This document shows, piece after piece, positions 51,465-60,301 of a stretch of 63,155 bases of DNA (its first letter is position 1; each line of letters opens with the position of its first letter). Origin of the DNA: Altererythrobacter sp. (lineage in GTDB: Bacteria; Pseudomonadota; Alphaproteobacteria; Sphingomonadales; Sphingomonadaceae); NCBI GenBank assembly GCA_031178065.1, contig JAPSJS010000013.1:1-63155 (forward strand), given 5' to 3'. The translations under genes were made by a program, and so were the position numbers. The notes under the pieces are model-generated. The model was not told where the DNA came from. It worked only from the letters and a program-made list of their open reading frames with translations, and searched no databases.

Positions 51465-51689
51465 TCAGCCCTTGAATCTGCGCTCCGTGCCGGGCGGATA
51501 CTTGTCGTGCAGCGCCTTCGCGCGGATCGGGCGGTCCATCAGCTCGCCGCCGCAGTTCGGGCAGACGTCGTCGAGCGCCTCGGCGCAAGGGGCGCAGAAG
51601 GTGCACTCGAAGCTGCAGATGAACGCCCCCGGCACTTCGGCCGGCAGGTCCGCGCCGCAGCGTTCGCAATCGGGACGCATCTCGAGCAT
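51465..51689 (-). CDS. DUF1272 domain-containing small zinc protein
   Basis: A 74-residue protein with paired cysteines typical of DUF1272: CERCGADLP, FICSFECTFCAPCAEAL, CPNCGGEL. These suggest one or two structural zinc sites. The start overlaps the glmM stop by one base (TGATG). Function unknown. Confidence 0.88.
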   Translation of the reverse strand: MLEMRPDCERCGADLPAEVPGAFICSFECTFCAPCAEALDDVCPNCGGELMDRPIRAKALHDKYPPGTERRFKG

Positions 51690-53026
51690 CAGGCGGCTTC
51701 CTGCACCGCGGCGCAGATCCGGTCGACCACCTGTTCGACCTGCTGCCCGTCGTCGCCTTCGGCCATGACGCGGATCAGCGGCTCGGTGCCCGAAGCTCGG
51801 ATCACGAGGCGTCCCTTGCCGGAAAGCTCCGCCTCCGCCGCGGCGATGCAGGCCTTCACGCGCTCCGCCTCGAGTGGTGCCCCGCCGTTGTAGCGCACGT
51901 TCTTGAGCAGTTGCGGCACGGGATCGAACAAGTGCAGCAACTCGCTCGCCCGCTTGCCGGAGCGCACGAGCCCGGCGAGTACCCTCAGCGCAGCGAGCGT
52001 GCCGTCGCCGGTGGTCGCATGATCAAGCAGGATCATGTGCCCCGACTGCTCGCCGCCGACGTTGAATCCGCCGGACTGCATCCGCGCGAGCACGTGGCGG
52101 TCGCCGACCTTGGTCCGCTCGAGCGACAGGCCCTTGCCCGCGAGATAGCGCTCGAGCCCGAGATTCGACATGACCGTCGCGACGACTCCGCCGCCGCGCA
52201 GAGCGCCTTTCTCGGCCATACGCGTGGCTATCAGCGCCATGATCTGGTCGCCGTCGACCGTGCGGCCTTTCTCGTCGACGACGATCAGGCGGTCCGCGTC
52301 GCCATCCAGCGCGATGCCGACGTCGGCGCCTTCGCGCACGACCGCTTCGCAGATCGCGTCGAGCGAGGTCGAACCGACGCCGTCGTTGATGTTGGTGCCG
52401 TTGGGCGCGTCACCGAGCGTGATCACTTCCGCGCCCAGCTCCCAGATTGCGGAGGGCGCCACCTGGTAGGCGGCGCCGTTCGCGCAGTCGACCACGACCT
52501 TGAGCCCGTCGAAACGGGTCTCGTTCGACACCGATTGCTTGACTGCGTGGATATAGCGTCCGCGGGCGTCCTCGATCCGCCGGGCGCGGCCGATCATCGC
52601 GGCGGCGGCGAGCGGCGGTTCGCATTCGAGCAGCGCCTCTATCGCCATTTCGTCCTCGTCGGACAGCTTGAAGCCGTCGGGGCCGAACAGCTTGATCCCG
52701 TTGTCCTCGAACTTGTTGTGGCTGGCCGAAATCATCACGCCCAGATCCGCCCGCATTTCGCGCGTGAGCAGTGCGATCGCGGGCGTGGGCAAGGGCCCGG
52801 TCGTCACCACGTCCATGCCCACGCTGGTGAAGCCCGCGACCAGCGCGCTTTCCATCATGTAGCCCGAAAGCCGCGTATCCTTGCCGATCACCACGCGGTG
52901 GCGATGGTCGCCGCGCAGGAAGTGTCGGCCCGCGGCTTGGCCCACACGCATCGCGGTGGCGGCGGTCATGACGCCATCGTTGGTGCGGCCGCGGATGCCG
53001 TCGGTGCCGAAAAACTTGCGTGTCAT
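51689..53026 (-). CDS. glmM: phosphoglucosamine mutase
   Basis: Converts glucosamine-6-phosphate to glucosamine-1-phosphate for UDP-GlcNAc and cell-wall synthesis. The 445-residue protein starts [15 protein letters not shown], then the active-site serine in [20 protein letters not shown], the metal loop ALDGDADRL, the sugar-binding GGEQSGH, and the phosphate-binding [12 protein letters not shown]. Complete. It is divergent from the DAACS symporter. Confidence 0.95.
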   Translation of the reverse strand: MTRKFFGTDGIRGRTNDGVMTAATAMRVGQAAGRHFLRGDHRHRVVIGKDTRLSGYMMESALVAGFTSVGMDVVTTGPLPTPAIALLTREMRADLGVMISASHNKFEDNGIKLFGPDGFKLSDEDEMAIEALLECEPPLAAAAMIGRARRIEDARGRYIHAVKQSVSNETRFDGLKVVVDCANGAAYQVAPSAIWELGAEVITLGDAPNGTNINDGVGSTSLDAICEAVVREGADVGIALDGDADRLIVVDEKGRTVDGDQIMALIATRMAEKGALRGGGVVATVMSNLGLERYLAGKGLSLERTKVGDRHVLARMQSGGFNVGGEQSGHMILLDHATTGDGTLAALRVLAGLVRSGKRASELLHLFDPVPQLLKNVRYNGGAPLEAERVKACIAAAEAELSGKGRLVIRASGTEPLIRVMAEGDDGQQVEQVVDRICAAVQEAA

Positions 53027-53104
53027 GTTCGAAATCTATCCCGATGCGATTTGCCACGCAGTTCTGGCGCGGTTAGGCGACGAATGGAAGGGACCCGCAA
53101 TCGG

Positions 53105-54364
53105 ATGGCCGTCGAAAAGGCAGAATCGAACGAACTCCTGGCGATCCGCCTGCCGGTCTGGTGGACCTTCGGCGGGCTGGTTGCCGGTCTGCTGGCGGGG
53201 CTGGTCCTCGCCGGTACCGATGCGCTCGCCCCGGTGCTCGCGATAACCGAGCCTGCCGGCACCCTGTGGCTGCGCGCACTGCAGATGACGATCATCCCGC
53301 TCGTCGCCGCGCTGCTGGTGATCGGCATCGCGCAGATGGTCCGCGCAGCACGCGCCGGCGCGGCCGCGCGGCGAATGCTCGGTTGGGTCTTCGCGGTGCT
53401 CGTCTTCTCGGGCCTGGTCGCGGCCGTCTTCATGCCGCTGCTGCTGAGCGTCTTTCCGATTCCCGCGGCCGCCGACACGCTGCTGGAGACCGGCGGCATC
53501 GCGCCGCAGGAAGTGCCCGGCGTCAGCGAGTTCGTCACTTCGCTGATCGCGCCTAACGTGATCGCCGCAGCGGCGGAAACGACGATGCTGCCGCTCACGA
53601 TCTTCTTCGCGCTGTTCGCGGTTGCTGTCGCGCGCTTGCCAGAAACGCAGCGGGCCACGCTGCTCGGCGTGTTCCAGGCCCTTGCCAATGCGATGCTGAC
53701 GATCATCGGCTGGGTGCTGTGGATCGCGCCGGCGGGCGTCTTCGCGCTCGCCCTCGGCGTCGCGGCGCGGGCGGGCGGAGGCGCCTTCACCACGCTGGTG
53801 CACTACATCCTGGTCGTTTCCGCGATGGGCGGGGTGATCCTGATCGCCGGATATGTCCTCGCGTGGATCGCGGGCGGGATCGGCCCACTGCGCTTCGCCA
53901 AGGCGATGATCCCCGCGCAGGCCGTTGCGGTCTCGACTCAGAGCTCGCTGGCGAGCCTGCCTGCCATGCTTGCCAGCGCGCGGCGGCTGTCGCTGCGTGA
54001 GAGCACCGCCGATTTCGTGCTGCCGCTGGCGGTCGCGATCTTTCGCGCCACGAGCCCTGCCATGAACATGGGCGTGGCCATTTATGTCGCCACTCTGGCC
54101 GGCGTCGAGCTGACGCCCGCGATCCTCGCGGCCGGCATTGCGGTGGCGCTGGTGATCAGCGTCGGGTCGGTCAGCCTGCCCGGGTCGATCAGCTTCGTCG
54201 TCTCGATCGGCCCCATCGCGCTGGCGATGGGCGTTCCGGTGGAGCCGCTCGCGCTGCTGGTGGCAGTCGAGATGCTGCCCGATCTCATGCGCACCCTCGC
54301 CAACGTCACGATGGATGTGGCAGTGACGGCCGCGACCGATCACACGGACGAGGAGTCGGACTGA
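53105..54364 (+). CDS. dicarboxylate/amino acid:cation symporter (DAACS family)
   Basis: A 419-residue membrane transporter of the GltP/DctA family with about eight helices. Motifs: LWLRALQMTIIPLVAALLVI, AVSTQSSLASLPAML (serine-rich hairpin) and ATSPAMNMGVAIYVATLAG in place of the usual NMDGT region. The serine-rich loop is kept, while the sodium-binding NMDG motif reads NMGV, so the coupling ion or substrate may differ. A slightly earlier ATG at 53084 is an alternative start. Confidence 0.85.
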   Translation: MAVEKAESNELLAIRLPVWWTFGGLVAGLLAGLVLAGTDALAPVLAITEPAGTLWLRALQMTIIPLVAALLVIGIAQMVRAARAGAAARRMLGWVFAVLVFSGLVAAVFMPLLLSVFPIPAAADTLLETGGIAPQEVPGVSEFVTSLIAPNVIAAAAETTMLPLTIFFALFAVAVARLPETQRATLLGVFQALANAMLTIIGWVLWIAPAGVFALALGVAARAGGGAFTTLVHYILVVSAMGGVILIAGYVLAWIAGGIGPLRFAKAMIPAQAVAVSTQSSLASLPAMLASARRLSLRESTADFVLPLAVAIFRATSPAMNMGVAIYVATLAGVELTPAILAAGIAVALVISVGSVSLPGSISFVVSIGPIALAMGVPVEPLALLVAVEMLPDLMRTLANVTMDVAVTAATDHTDEESD

Positions 54365-54444
54365 AACATGCAACGCATCCGCCGCCCGCGCGTTGGTCGG
54401 GCGAGCCGGGAACCCTTCACCACTGAACCTTAGAGGAGCCAACC

Positions 54445-55056
54445 ATGGCATTCAGACTGATCGATCTGCCTTATCCCAGCGACGGCCTCGCGCCTGCGGT
54501 ATCGGCCGAGACGCTGTCGTATCATCACGGCAAGCATCACCAGGCCTATCTCGATAAGACCAACGCCGCGATCGCCGGCACCGACCTCGAAGGGCAGCCG
54601 CTCGAAACGGTCGTCGCCTCGGCACGCGGCAGCAACCAGGGCCTGTTCAACAACGCCGCGCAGAGCTGGAACCACGGGTTCTACTGGCACTCAATGGCGC
54701 CCGACGGGGGCGAACCTTCGGCCGAGCTGGCGCAGATGATCGACGCGGCGTTCGGTTCGCTCGACGATCTCAAGACCAAGCTGGCAGAGCGCGGCGCGGG
54801 CCACTTTGCGAGCGGCTGGGTCTGGCTGGCGGAAAAGGGCGGCCAGCTCTCGATCGAGGAGACTCACGACGGGGACACGCTGGCCGACCTCGACTTCAAT
54901 CCGCTGCTGACGGTCGATGTGTGGGAGCACGCCTACTACCTCGATCATCAGAACCGGCGCCCGGATTACCTCGACAAGGTGATCAACGAGAAGCTCAACT
55001 GGGGCTTCGCTTCGGAGAACCTCGCGCGCGGCGAGACCTGGAAGTATCCGGCCTGA
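54445..55056 (+). CDS. sodB: superoxide dismutase, Fe type
   Basis: A 203-residue Fe/Mn-family enzyme. Metal ligands H27 (LSYHHGKHHQAY), H77 (SWNHGFYW), D158 and H162 (DVWEHAYYLDHQN). Residues such as the AAQSWNHGFYW context favour the iron form. The ribosome-binding site AGAGGAG precedes the ATG. A strong terminator follows. Confidence 0.95.
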   Translation: MAFRLIDLPYPSDGLAPAVSAETLSYHHGKHHQAYLDKTNAAIAGTDLEGQPLETVVASARGSNQGLFNNAAQSWNHGFYWHSMAPDGGEPSAELAQMIDAAFGSLDDLKTKLAERGAGHFASGWVWLAEKGGQLSIEETHDGDTLADLDFNPLLTVDVWEHAYYLDHQNRRPDYLDKVINEKLNWGFASENLARGETWKYPA

Positions 55057-55077
55057 TCCGCCGCCAAGGAAGTGAGA

Positions 55078-55110
55078 GGCCCGTCCCGCATCATGCGGGG
55101 CGGGCCTTTT
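55078..55110 (+). terminator. intrinsic terminator of sodB
   Basis: GGCCCGTCCCGC (55078-55089), loop ATCAT, GCGGGGCGGGCC (55095-55106), then TTTT. Twelve pairs with one G-T. It also separates sodB from the convergent AI-2E-family gene. Confidence 0.88.
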
Positions 55111-56304
55111 CTATGCCGGCTCTTCCTCGTGCCCCATTTCCATGAGATTGGCAGCGAACAGCGGCTCACCGAAGATGAATCCAACCAGGTTGGGTCGTCC
55201 GACATGGTCGAAGAAGGCGGTCAGCATCAGCAGGATCGGTACGGATAGCAGCGCGCCGAACACGCCCCAGACCCATGAGAAATAGCTGAGCGCGATCAGG
55301 ATCAGCACCGGGTTCATCGTGAACCGCGCGCCGAGTATCGACGGGGTGACGATGTTCGATTCGACCGTGTGCAGGCCCAGGTAGGCCGCCGCGGGCACGA
55401 TCCCCAACAGCACCGTCTCCGCTGTACCGATCCCGAACAGCGCGAGCAGCGCAGTCATCGCCAGCGGCCCGATGTAGGGCAAGAAGTTGAGGATCGCGGC
55501 GAGGCCGCCCCACATGACCGGCGCCTCCACGCCCAGCGCCCAGGCGCCGAGGGCGACGATCACGCCGACGCCGGCGTTGATCCAGGCGACCGTGAGGATG
55601 TAGGCGGCGACCCTGTCCTGAACCTCGCGCATCACGCGCGCGGCCTTGATGCTGGTGCCGAAGCTCGCCCGGTCGAACAGCAGGTGGCGGCGTAGCCGGA
55701 CCCGCGCCTCGATCATGAAGAAAGTCATCAGGAAGGTCAGCAGCACTTCCAGCACGACGCTCGGCGTGGCGAAGGCGAGCTGCTCGATGACCGAAGGACT
55801 GGCGAGGACGACTTCGCGGCCCGAGCGGCCCATGAGCCCGGCCAGCCGCTCGTTCGCCAGCGCGATCCAGGCGAACTGATCGCGCAGTTCCGCAAAGCGC
55901 GCGCCAACCTGATCGGCCATGCGCGGCAGCGAATCGAACAGCGTGATCGCCGGCTGCAGGATCAGCGCGAGGGCGAGCAGCAGAACGCCGAAGAACGCCG
56001 CCAGCGCGATCAGCGACGCGAGTACGTTGGGCAGGCCCCAACCCGCGAGCTTGTCAGCCAGCGGCGCGAGGATGATCGTCAGCACCAGCGCCGTCACGAG
56101 CGGCAGGAACACGACCGAACCGATCGAGAGAACGAAGGGCAGGGCCAGGAACAGGCCGAGGCCGATCAGCAGCACGAGCGTGGAGATCAGCCGCAGTTCC
56201 TGCTCGGCAAACGCCGTGCGCCGCAACCGTCGCACGGGCTGCATGTCGCTCCCGGCGCGAGTGTCAGGTGGCACGTCGGTCATGCGGCTGTCGGATCCCG
56301 TCAT
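55111..56304 (-). CDS. AI-2E transporter family permease
   Basis: A 397-residue membrane protein with about eight helices: two or three at the N-terminus (RLISTLVLLIGLGLFLALPF), a long soluble segment, then helices with GVIVALGAWALGVEAPVMWG, LNFLPYIGPLAM and ESNIVTPSILGARFTMNPVL. This is the PerM/TqsA/YdiK family; most members do not transport AI-2 and the substrate here is unknown. It begins at 56304; 56283 is an alternative ATG. Adjacent to ecfG, 47 bp from its stop. Confidence 0.87.
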   Translation of the reverse strand: MTGSDSRMTDVPPDTRAGSDMQPVRRLRRTAFAEQELRLISTLVLLIGLGLFLALPFVLSIGSVVFLPLVTALVLTIILAPLADKLAGWGLPNVLASLIALAAFFGVLLLALALILQPAITLFDSLPRMADQVGARFAELRDQFAWIALANERLAGLMGRSGREVVLASPSVIEQLAFATPSVVLEVLLTFLMTFFMIEARVRLRRHLLFDRASFGTSIKAARVMREVQDRVAAYILTVAWINAGVGVIVALGAWALGVEAPVMWGGLAAILNFLPYIGPLAMTALLALFGIGTAETVLLGIVPAAAYLGLHTVESNIVTPSILGARFTMNPVLILIALSYFSWVWGVFGALLSVPILLMLTAFFDHVGRPNLVGFIFGEPLFAANLMEMGHEEEPA

Positions 56305-56350
56305 TGGCTGCTGCGGAGCTTTGCCGCTGCGGGGCTGCGCAATCAAGCGC

Positions 56351-56962
56351 TCACCGCGTCGGCGAGGTCTCGCCGCGGCCGGCGGCCACCTCATCGAGCT
56401 CCTCGAGGATCGCGCGATGGGCCACTTCGTCGCCGATCGCGCGTTGCGGGATCGAGCCATCCTCGAGCATGGTGTTGAGCGCAGCGCGCGCTCGGCCCAC
56501 GCGGCTCTTGATCGTGCCGACCGCACAGCCGCAGATCGTGGCGGCCTCTTCGTAGGAGAACCCGCCCGCGCCGACGAGCAGCAGCGCTTCGCGCCGCTCG
56601 GGCGGCAGGGTCAGCAGCGCGCGGTGCATATCGGACAGGTGGATCGGCTCCTCCTGTCCGGCTGGCTGGGTCAGCAGCCGCTCAGCGACGTTCTCGTCGT
56701 ATTCGCCGCGGAAGCGGTTGCGCCGCATGTCCGTGAGATAGGCATTGCGCAGAATCACGAAGGTCCAAGCACGCATGCTGGTGCCGGGTTCGAACCGCTC
56801 CTGCGCCGCCCATGCCTTCAGCAGCGTTTCCTGCACGAGATCATCGGCCATGTCGGGACGGCCGCACAAGCCCCGGGCGAACGCCCGCAAATGCGGTACG
56901 ACCTCGGTCAGCTCACGTTTGAAGTCGGCCTTCTGCGAGGCCGTCCGCTCGTGTCTTGCCAT
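56351..56962 (-). CDS. ecfG: general stress response ECF sigma factor EcfG
   Basis: A 203-residue sigma factor. Region 2 (LRAFARGLCGRPDMADDLVQ, ETLLKAWAAQERFEPGTSMR, AWTFVILRNAYLTDMRR) and region 4 (LPPERREALLLVGAGGFSYE, EAATICGCAVGTIKSRVGRA) are separated by a short linker, in the EcfG pattern of alphaproteobacteria. Held inactive by NepR until PhyR~P takes NepR away. The start overlaps the nepR stop by one base (TGATG). Confidence 0.93.
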   Translation of the reverse strand: MARHERTASQKADFKRELTEVVPHLRAFARGLCGRPDMADDLVQETLLKAWAAQERFEPGTSMRAWTFVILRNAYLTDMRRNRFRGEYDENVAERLLTQPAGQEEPIHLSDMHRALLTLPPERREALLLVGAGGFSYEEAATICGCAVGTIKSRVGRARAALNTMLEDGSIPQRAIGDEVAHRAILEELDEVAAGRGETSPTR

Positions 56963-57138
56963 CAGGATTTGTCGTCCAGCTTGGCCAAAAGATCCTTGAA
57001 ACTATCCGGAAGGGGTTCGTCGACAACCGAATCGTAAAGCTGGCGCAGGCCTTGGGCCCACCCCGGATTCTCGCCGCTTTTCGATTTTGCGTCGCCCCCC
57101 CGGGCCGCCCCCGTGCCTCGATCCCTGTCAGTGTGCAT
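56962..57138 (-). CDS. nepR: anti-sigma factor NepR
   Basis: A 58-residue protein. A variable, charged, glycine-rich N-terminus is followed by the conserved NepR core GLRQLYDSVVDEPLPDSFKD with LLAKLD: two helices that bind EcfG, or PhyR when phosphorylated. Encoded directly before ecfG with TGATG coupling, the standard nepR-ecfG order. It is easily missed because of its length. Transcribed from the bidirectional EcfG promoter at 57225-57251, with a leader of about 80 bp. Confidence 0.92.
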   Translation of the reverse strand: MHTDRDRGTGAARGGDAKSKSGENPGWAQGLRQLYDSVVDEPLPDSFKDLLAKLDDKS

Positions 57139-57224
57139 GCAGGTTCACAAATCCTTTAATGAAAGTCATACAACGCACCTAACCGTAGTTCGCGTTGCCG
57201 AAATTTTCCAGTTTCGATGTCTGG

Positions 57225-57251
57225 GGAACGAAGGCGGCTTTTCTTGGTTCC
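57225..57251. promoter_or_regulatory. bidirectional EcfG promoter (nepR-ecfG left, phyK right)
   Basis: Plus strand: GGAAC (57225-57229), 16 bp, GGTT (57246-57249). Minus strand: GGAAC (complement of 57247-57251), 16 bp, CGTT (complement of 57227-57230). The two promoters share the same 27 bp, so the -35 of one is the -10 region of the other. Confidence 0.82.
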
Positions 57252-57319
57252 CGCAAGGCAATGGGGGTCTACGCGATCATGATAGAGATACATCGGATCG
57301 GGGGTAACGGCGCGGGTTG

Positions 57320-58996
57320 ATGCGGATTCAAGGGCCTCGAAGAACCAGAAGGCGCCGATGGTTGGTTGAATATCCTCGCGCAGCTCCGGTCGGAATATTT
57401 CTCCTCATCGCGGCGATCACGGCGCTCAGCGTCTTCGCGATCGAGCGTGGGGAGGCGGAGCGCGAAGCCGCCACGCTCAACGAGCGAGCGCGGGCAGTGG
57501 CTTCGGCGCTCGAGCGGCGGGGCAATGCGAGTGCAGCTTACCTGCGCGCGGGATCGGCCATGTTCGCCGCAGTCGACCGGGTGGACGAGAACCTGTTCGA
57601 CCGATTCGTTTCCGAGCTGCAGCTCGACTTCGACTATCGCGGCGCGGAGGGGATCGGCTGGGCGCAGAGTCTCCGCCCGTTCGAACTCGACCAGTTCCGC
57701 CTCGGCGCCGACGAAGGCGTGAGCCGCCCGGTGAGGATCCGCCCAACGCCGACGAGCGTGACTGGGCGCGTCGTACCGGTCACGTTCCTGCGCCCGCTGA
57801 CCGAGCGCAATCACCGCATGCTCGGCTACGACATGTATTCGGAGCCGGTCCGCAGGGCAGCGATGGAGGAGGCGGAGAAGTCGGGCCAGCCGACGGCGAG
57901 CGGCAAGCTCGTCCTACCGCGCGGCGGCGTGGATGCGCCGGGCTTCGTCATCTACATGCCGGTGTTTCAGGACGGCCAGGGCGTCGGCCGCCGGCTGCGC
58001 GGCTTCGTTTTCAGCCCGTTCGATGCCGAGGATTTCCTTACCGCCGCGCTGGAGCTGGCCGACGCGGGCGAGCGCGGCGTGCGGCTCTACGATGGCGAGG
58101 CAACGCCCGACCGGCTGCTCGCGCAGATCGAGCCCGTCACCGGCTCCGGCATTATTGCGCAGAAGCAGATCACGATCGCCGACCGTCCGATGGTGGTCGA
58201 GGTGGAATCGGCCGGCTCCTATTCGCTCTCCACCCTGTCGATGCTGACCCTGCTGTTCGGGCTGCTGGTGGCGAGCCTGCTGCTGGTAGTGGCGCGGCTG
58301 GTGACCCAGCAGGCGCGCGAGGATCAACTCAAGCTCGAATGGCTGGAGGAGCAGGATTCGATCCGCAATTCGCTCACCCGCGAACTCAACCACCGGGTCA
58401 AGAATACGCTCGCCAACGTGCTGTCGATCGTTGCGCTCACCCGCCGGCGCTCGGAAACGCTCGACGAGTTTGCCGACGGGCTCGACGGCCGCATTCGGGC
58501 GATCTCGGCGACGCACGATCTGCTCACGCAGTCCGAATGGGGCACCACTCCGGTCCGCGCCGTCGTAGCGGCCGAGCTGGCGCCGCACGTCAGCGACAGC
58601 GGCCAGGACTTCGTCATCGCCGGGCCCGAAGTCGAGCTAGCGCCGAACGATGCGTTGACGCTGGGTCTTGCGATCCACGAGCTCGCGACCAATGCCTCGA
58701 AATTCGGCGCCCTGAGCGAGCCCGAGGGGCGCGTTTCGGTCACCTGGGAGCTGGAAGGCAAGGATATCGTGCGGATGGAGTGGGTCGAGACCGGCGGTCC
58801 GCGGCTGACGGGCCGGCCACAGGGGCGCGGCTTCGGCCTGGATCTGATCGAGAAGATCGTCGCGCACGAGCTCAACGAGAAGGTCGAGCTCGACTTCCCG
58901 CCGGAAGGGGTGCGCTGCACCCTGCGCATTCCCGTGCGCCGGCCGAGCGAATTCGCCATCCGCGCAGCGCGGCGGCGGACCGTGATGGAAGGCTGA
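57320..58996 (+). CDS. phyK: CHASE-domain HisKA_2 sensor kinase of the general stress response (PhyK-like)
   Basis: A 558-residue membrane kinase: helix 1 at about 22-42, a periplasmic CHASE-type domain (45-305), helix 2 (LSMLTLLFGLLVASLLLVVA), then HisKA_2 with H358 (ELNHRVKNTLANVLSIVAL) and an HATPase domain with HELATNASKFGALS and GRGFGLDLIEKIV. Kinases of this class phosphorylate PhyR. The gene is divergent from nepR-ecfG and shares its EcfG promoter, so it is under positive feedback. A TTG one codon upstream is the only other start. Confidence 0.9.
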   Translation: MRIQGPRRTRRRRWLVEYPRAAPVGIFLLIAAITALSVFAIERGEAEREAATLNERARAVASALERRGNASAAYLRAGSAMFAAVDRVDENLFDRFVSELQLDFDYRGAEGIGWAQSLRPFELDQFRLGADEGVSRPVRIRPTPTSVTGRVVPVTFLRPLTERNHRMLGYDMYSEPVRRAAMEEAEKSGQPTASGKLVLPRGGVDAPGFVIYMPVFQDGQGVGRRLRGFVFSPFDAEDFLTAALELADAGERGVRLYDGEATPDRLLAQIEPVTGSGIIAQKQITIADRPMVVEVESAGSYSLSTLSMLTLLFGLLVASLLLVVARLVTQQAREDQLKLEWLEEQDSIRNSLTRELNHRVKNTLANVLSIVALTRRRSETLDEFADGLDGRIRAISATHDLLTQSEWGTTPVRAVVAAELAPHVSDSGQDFVIAGPEVELAPNDALTLGLAIHELATNASKFGALSEPEGRVSVTWELEGKDIVRMEWVETGGPRLTGRPQGRGFGLDLIEKIVAHELNEKVELDFPPEGVRCTLRIPVRRPSEFAIRAARRRTVMEG

Positions 58997-59038
58997 GGCC
59001 AAGCGGGCTGCTGGCAGTCCGCGCCAGTCCACCATCGC

Positions 59039-59109
59039 ATCCCAGCGAAAATGGGATCGCTCTCCGCCGGGTGGGACGATACTGCACGCGATCCCGGCTT
59101 ATGCCGGGA
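59039..59109. repeat. two palindromic repeats between phyK and phyR
   Basis: ATCCCAGCGAAAATGGGAT (59039-59057) and TCCCGGCTTATGCCGGGA (59092-59109). Hairpins of the sequence type ATCCCAGCnnnnGCTGGGAT/CCCGGC..GCCGGG are frequent extragenic repeats in sphingomonads. They may also end transcription of the convergent genes. Confidence 0.55.
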
Positions 59110-59178
59110 CGACGGAGACCGGGAAATATCCCGAGATTGCGGGGCGGCTGGCTAGCCGGCCGCCCGCAACCGGCCCGA

Positions 59179-59973
59179 TCAGGCGATCGGGCGGCTCGAG
59201 TTGAAGAACAGCGCCTGGCTGATTGCCGTGCGGACCGTGGCTTCCTTGAACGGCTTGGTGACCAGATAGGTCGGCTCGGGGCGGTCGCCCGTCAGCAGCC
59301 GTTCGGGGTAGGCGGTGATGAAGATCACCGGCACGCTGTCGATCGCGAGGATGTCGTCGACCGCATCGAGCCCCGACGAACCGTCCGCAAGCTGGATATC
59401 CGCGAGCACGAGCCCGGGCGTGCGCTGGGCAACCACTTCCTGCGCCTGCGTACGCGTCGCGGCGGTCCCGCAGATCTCGTGGCCGAGCGAGGTGACGAGG
59501 TCTTCCAGTTGCATCGAGATGAGCGGCTCGTCCTCGATGATCAGGACGCTCGTGGCCGATTCACGGTCGATCTCCTCGACCGCTTCCTGGACCAGCTTCT
59601 GCACCGAGTCGCTGTCGAGATTCATGATCTCGGCCGCTTGATCGATGCTGAAATCCTCCAGCGTCGTCAGCAGCAGCGCCTGCCGGTTGAGCGGCGTGAT
59701 CGTGCTGAGGCGGTCGTGCGCGGCGGCTTCGTGATCGCTCGCACCCATTCCCGCACCCGCGACTTCCATGTGGGCGCTGGCCCAGATCTTGTTGAACGCG
59801 CGGTACAATGGCACCCGTCCGTCGGCGAGCGACGCTTTGAGATCGTCGTCGGCGAGCGCGGCTTCGAGCGTCTGGCGCACGAACGCGTCTCCGGTCGATT
59901 GCGACCCCGTCAGCGCGCGGGCATAACGGCGCAGGTAAGGCAGATTGTTGGCGACTTGCTCTCCAAGCGGCAT
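59179..59973 (-). CDS. phyR: PhyR, anti-anti-sigma response regulator
   Basis: A 264-residue protein with an N-terminal EcfG-like sigma mimic (about 1-135: LPYLRRYARALTGSQSTGDA, LNRQALLLTTLEDFSIDQAA) and a C-terminal receiver domain (acidic E147/D148, phospho-acceptor D192 in VLADIQLADGSSG, T220, K240 in VTKPF). On phosphorylation it binds NepR and frees EcfG. It has its own EcfG promoter at 60004-60028. It is convergent with phyK. Confidence 0.94.
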   Translation of the reverse strand: MPLGEQVANNLPYLRRYARALTGSQSTGDAFVRQTLEAALADDDLKASLADGRVPLYRAFNKIWASAHMEVAGAGMGASDHEAAAHDRLSTITPLNRQALLLTTLEDFSIDQAAEIMNLDSDSVQKLVQEAVEEIDRESATSVLIIEDEPLISMQLEDLVTSLGHEICGTAATRTQAQEVVAQRTPGLVLADIQLADGSSGLDAVDDILAIDSVPVIFITAYPERLLTGDRPEPTYLVTKPFKEATVRTAISQALFFNSSRPIA

Positions 59974-60003
59974 GAATTCCCTTCCCTAGATAGGCGTCGC
60001 TAG

Positions 60004-60028
60004 AACGCACGCGCGCAGGCATGGTTCC
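60004..60028 (-). promoter_or_regulatory. EcfG promoter of phyR
   Basis: Minus strand: GGAAC (complement of 60024-60028), 16 bp, CGTT (complement of 60004-60007), ending 31 bp before the phyR ATG. Confidence 0.8.
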
Positions 60029-60125
60029 AATGAGCCCGTCTGGTGGACGATAAGCGCTTGTTGTGCAACCATTACGCTTGATCCGAAGCCGTCGTGAAAA
60101 TTTTCGAAATTTTTTCTGAGGGCGG

Positions 60126-60150
60126 GGAACCGGATTTCAGGACGAACATT
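60126..60150 (+). promoter_or_regulatory. near-match EcfG promoter before the candidate sRNA
   Basis: GGAAC (60126-60130), 16 bp, CATT (60147-60150): one base off CGTT. Rightward, about 7 bp before the proposed RNA start. Confidence 0.4.
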
Positions 60151-60156
60151 ATCCCA

Positions 60157-60246
60157 GTGTCACCGCCGAGACCCCCCTCCCGTCCAAGCGGCTGGTGATA
60201 CGATCCCGAAGGGCCTCCGTTCGAATTTCGAGCGGAGGCCTTTTTT
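60157..60246 (+). ncRNA. candidate stress-controlled small RNA with C-rich loop (GsrN-like architecture)
   Basis: About 90 nt. The first hairpin is TCACCGCCG (60160-60168) paired with CGGCTGGTGA (60189-60198, one bulged T). Its 20-nt loop contains CCCCCCTCCC (60172-60181 region), complementary to Shine-Dalgarno sequences. The second hairpin is GGCCTCCG (60212-60219) paired with CGGAGGCC (60233-60240), followed by TTTTTT: a full intrinsic terminator facing right, with no protein-coding gene before it. A 5' hairpin with a C-rich loop plus terminator next to EcfG-system genes is the layout known for GsrN of Caulobacter. Homology cannot be shown here. Confidence 0.5.
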
Positions 60247-60301
60247 CTTGCTCTCCGCACGTGCGGGATGCCTGTCCGATCGGCCACGGGTCGACGCGGC
60301 G

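Noticed and set aside
51911-54364. An 817-codon plus-strand frame suggesting a fusion with the DAACS symporter
   Set aside because: Codons before 53105 lie antisense to glmM and read as histidine- and arginine-rich shadow sequence without domain character.
54409-54444. EcfG promoter upstream of sodB
   Set aside because: GGAAC is present at 54410, but no CGTT or GTT follows at 16-17 bp.
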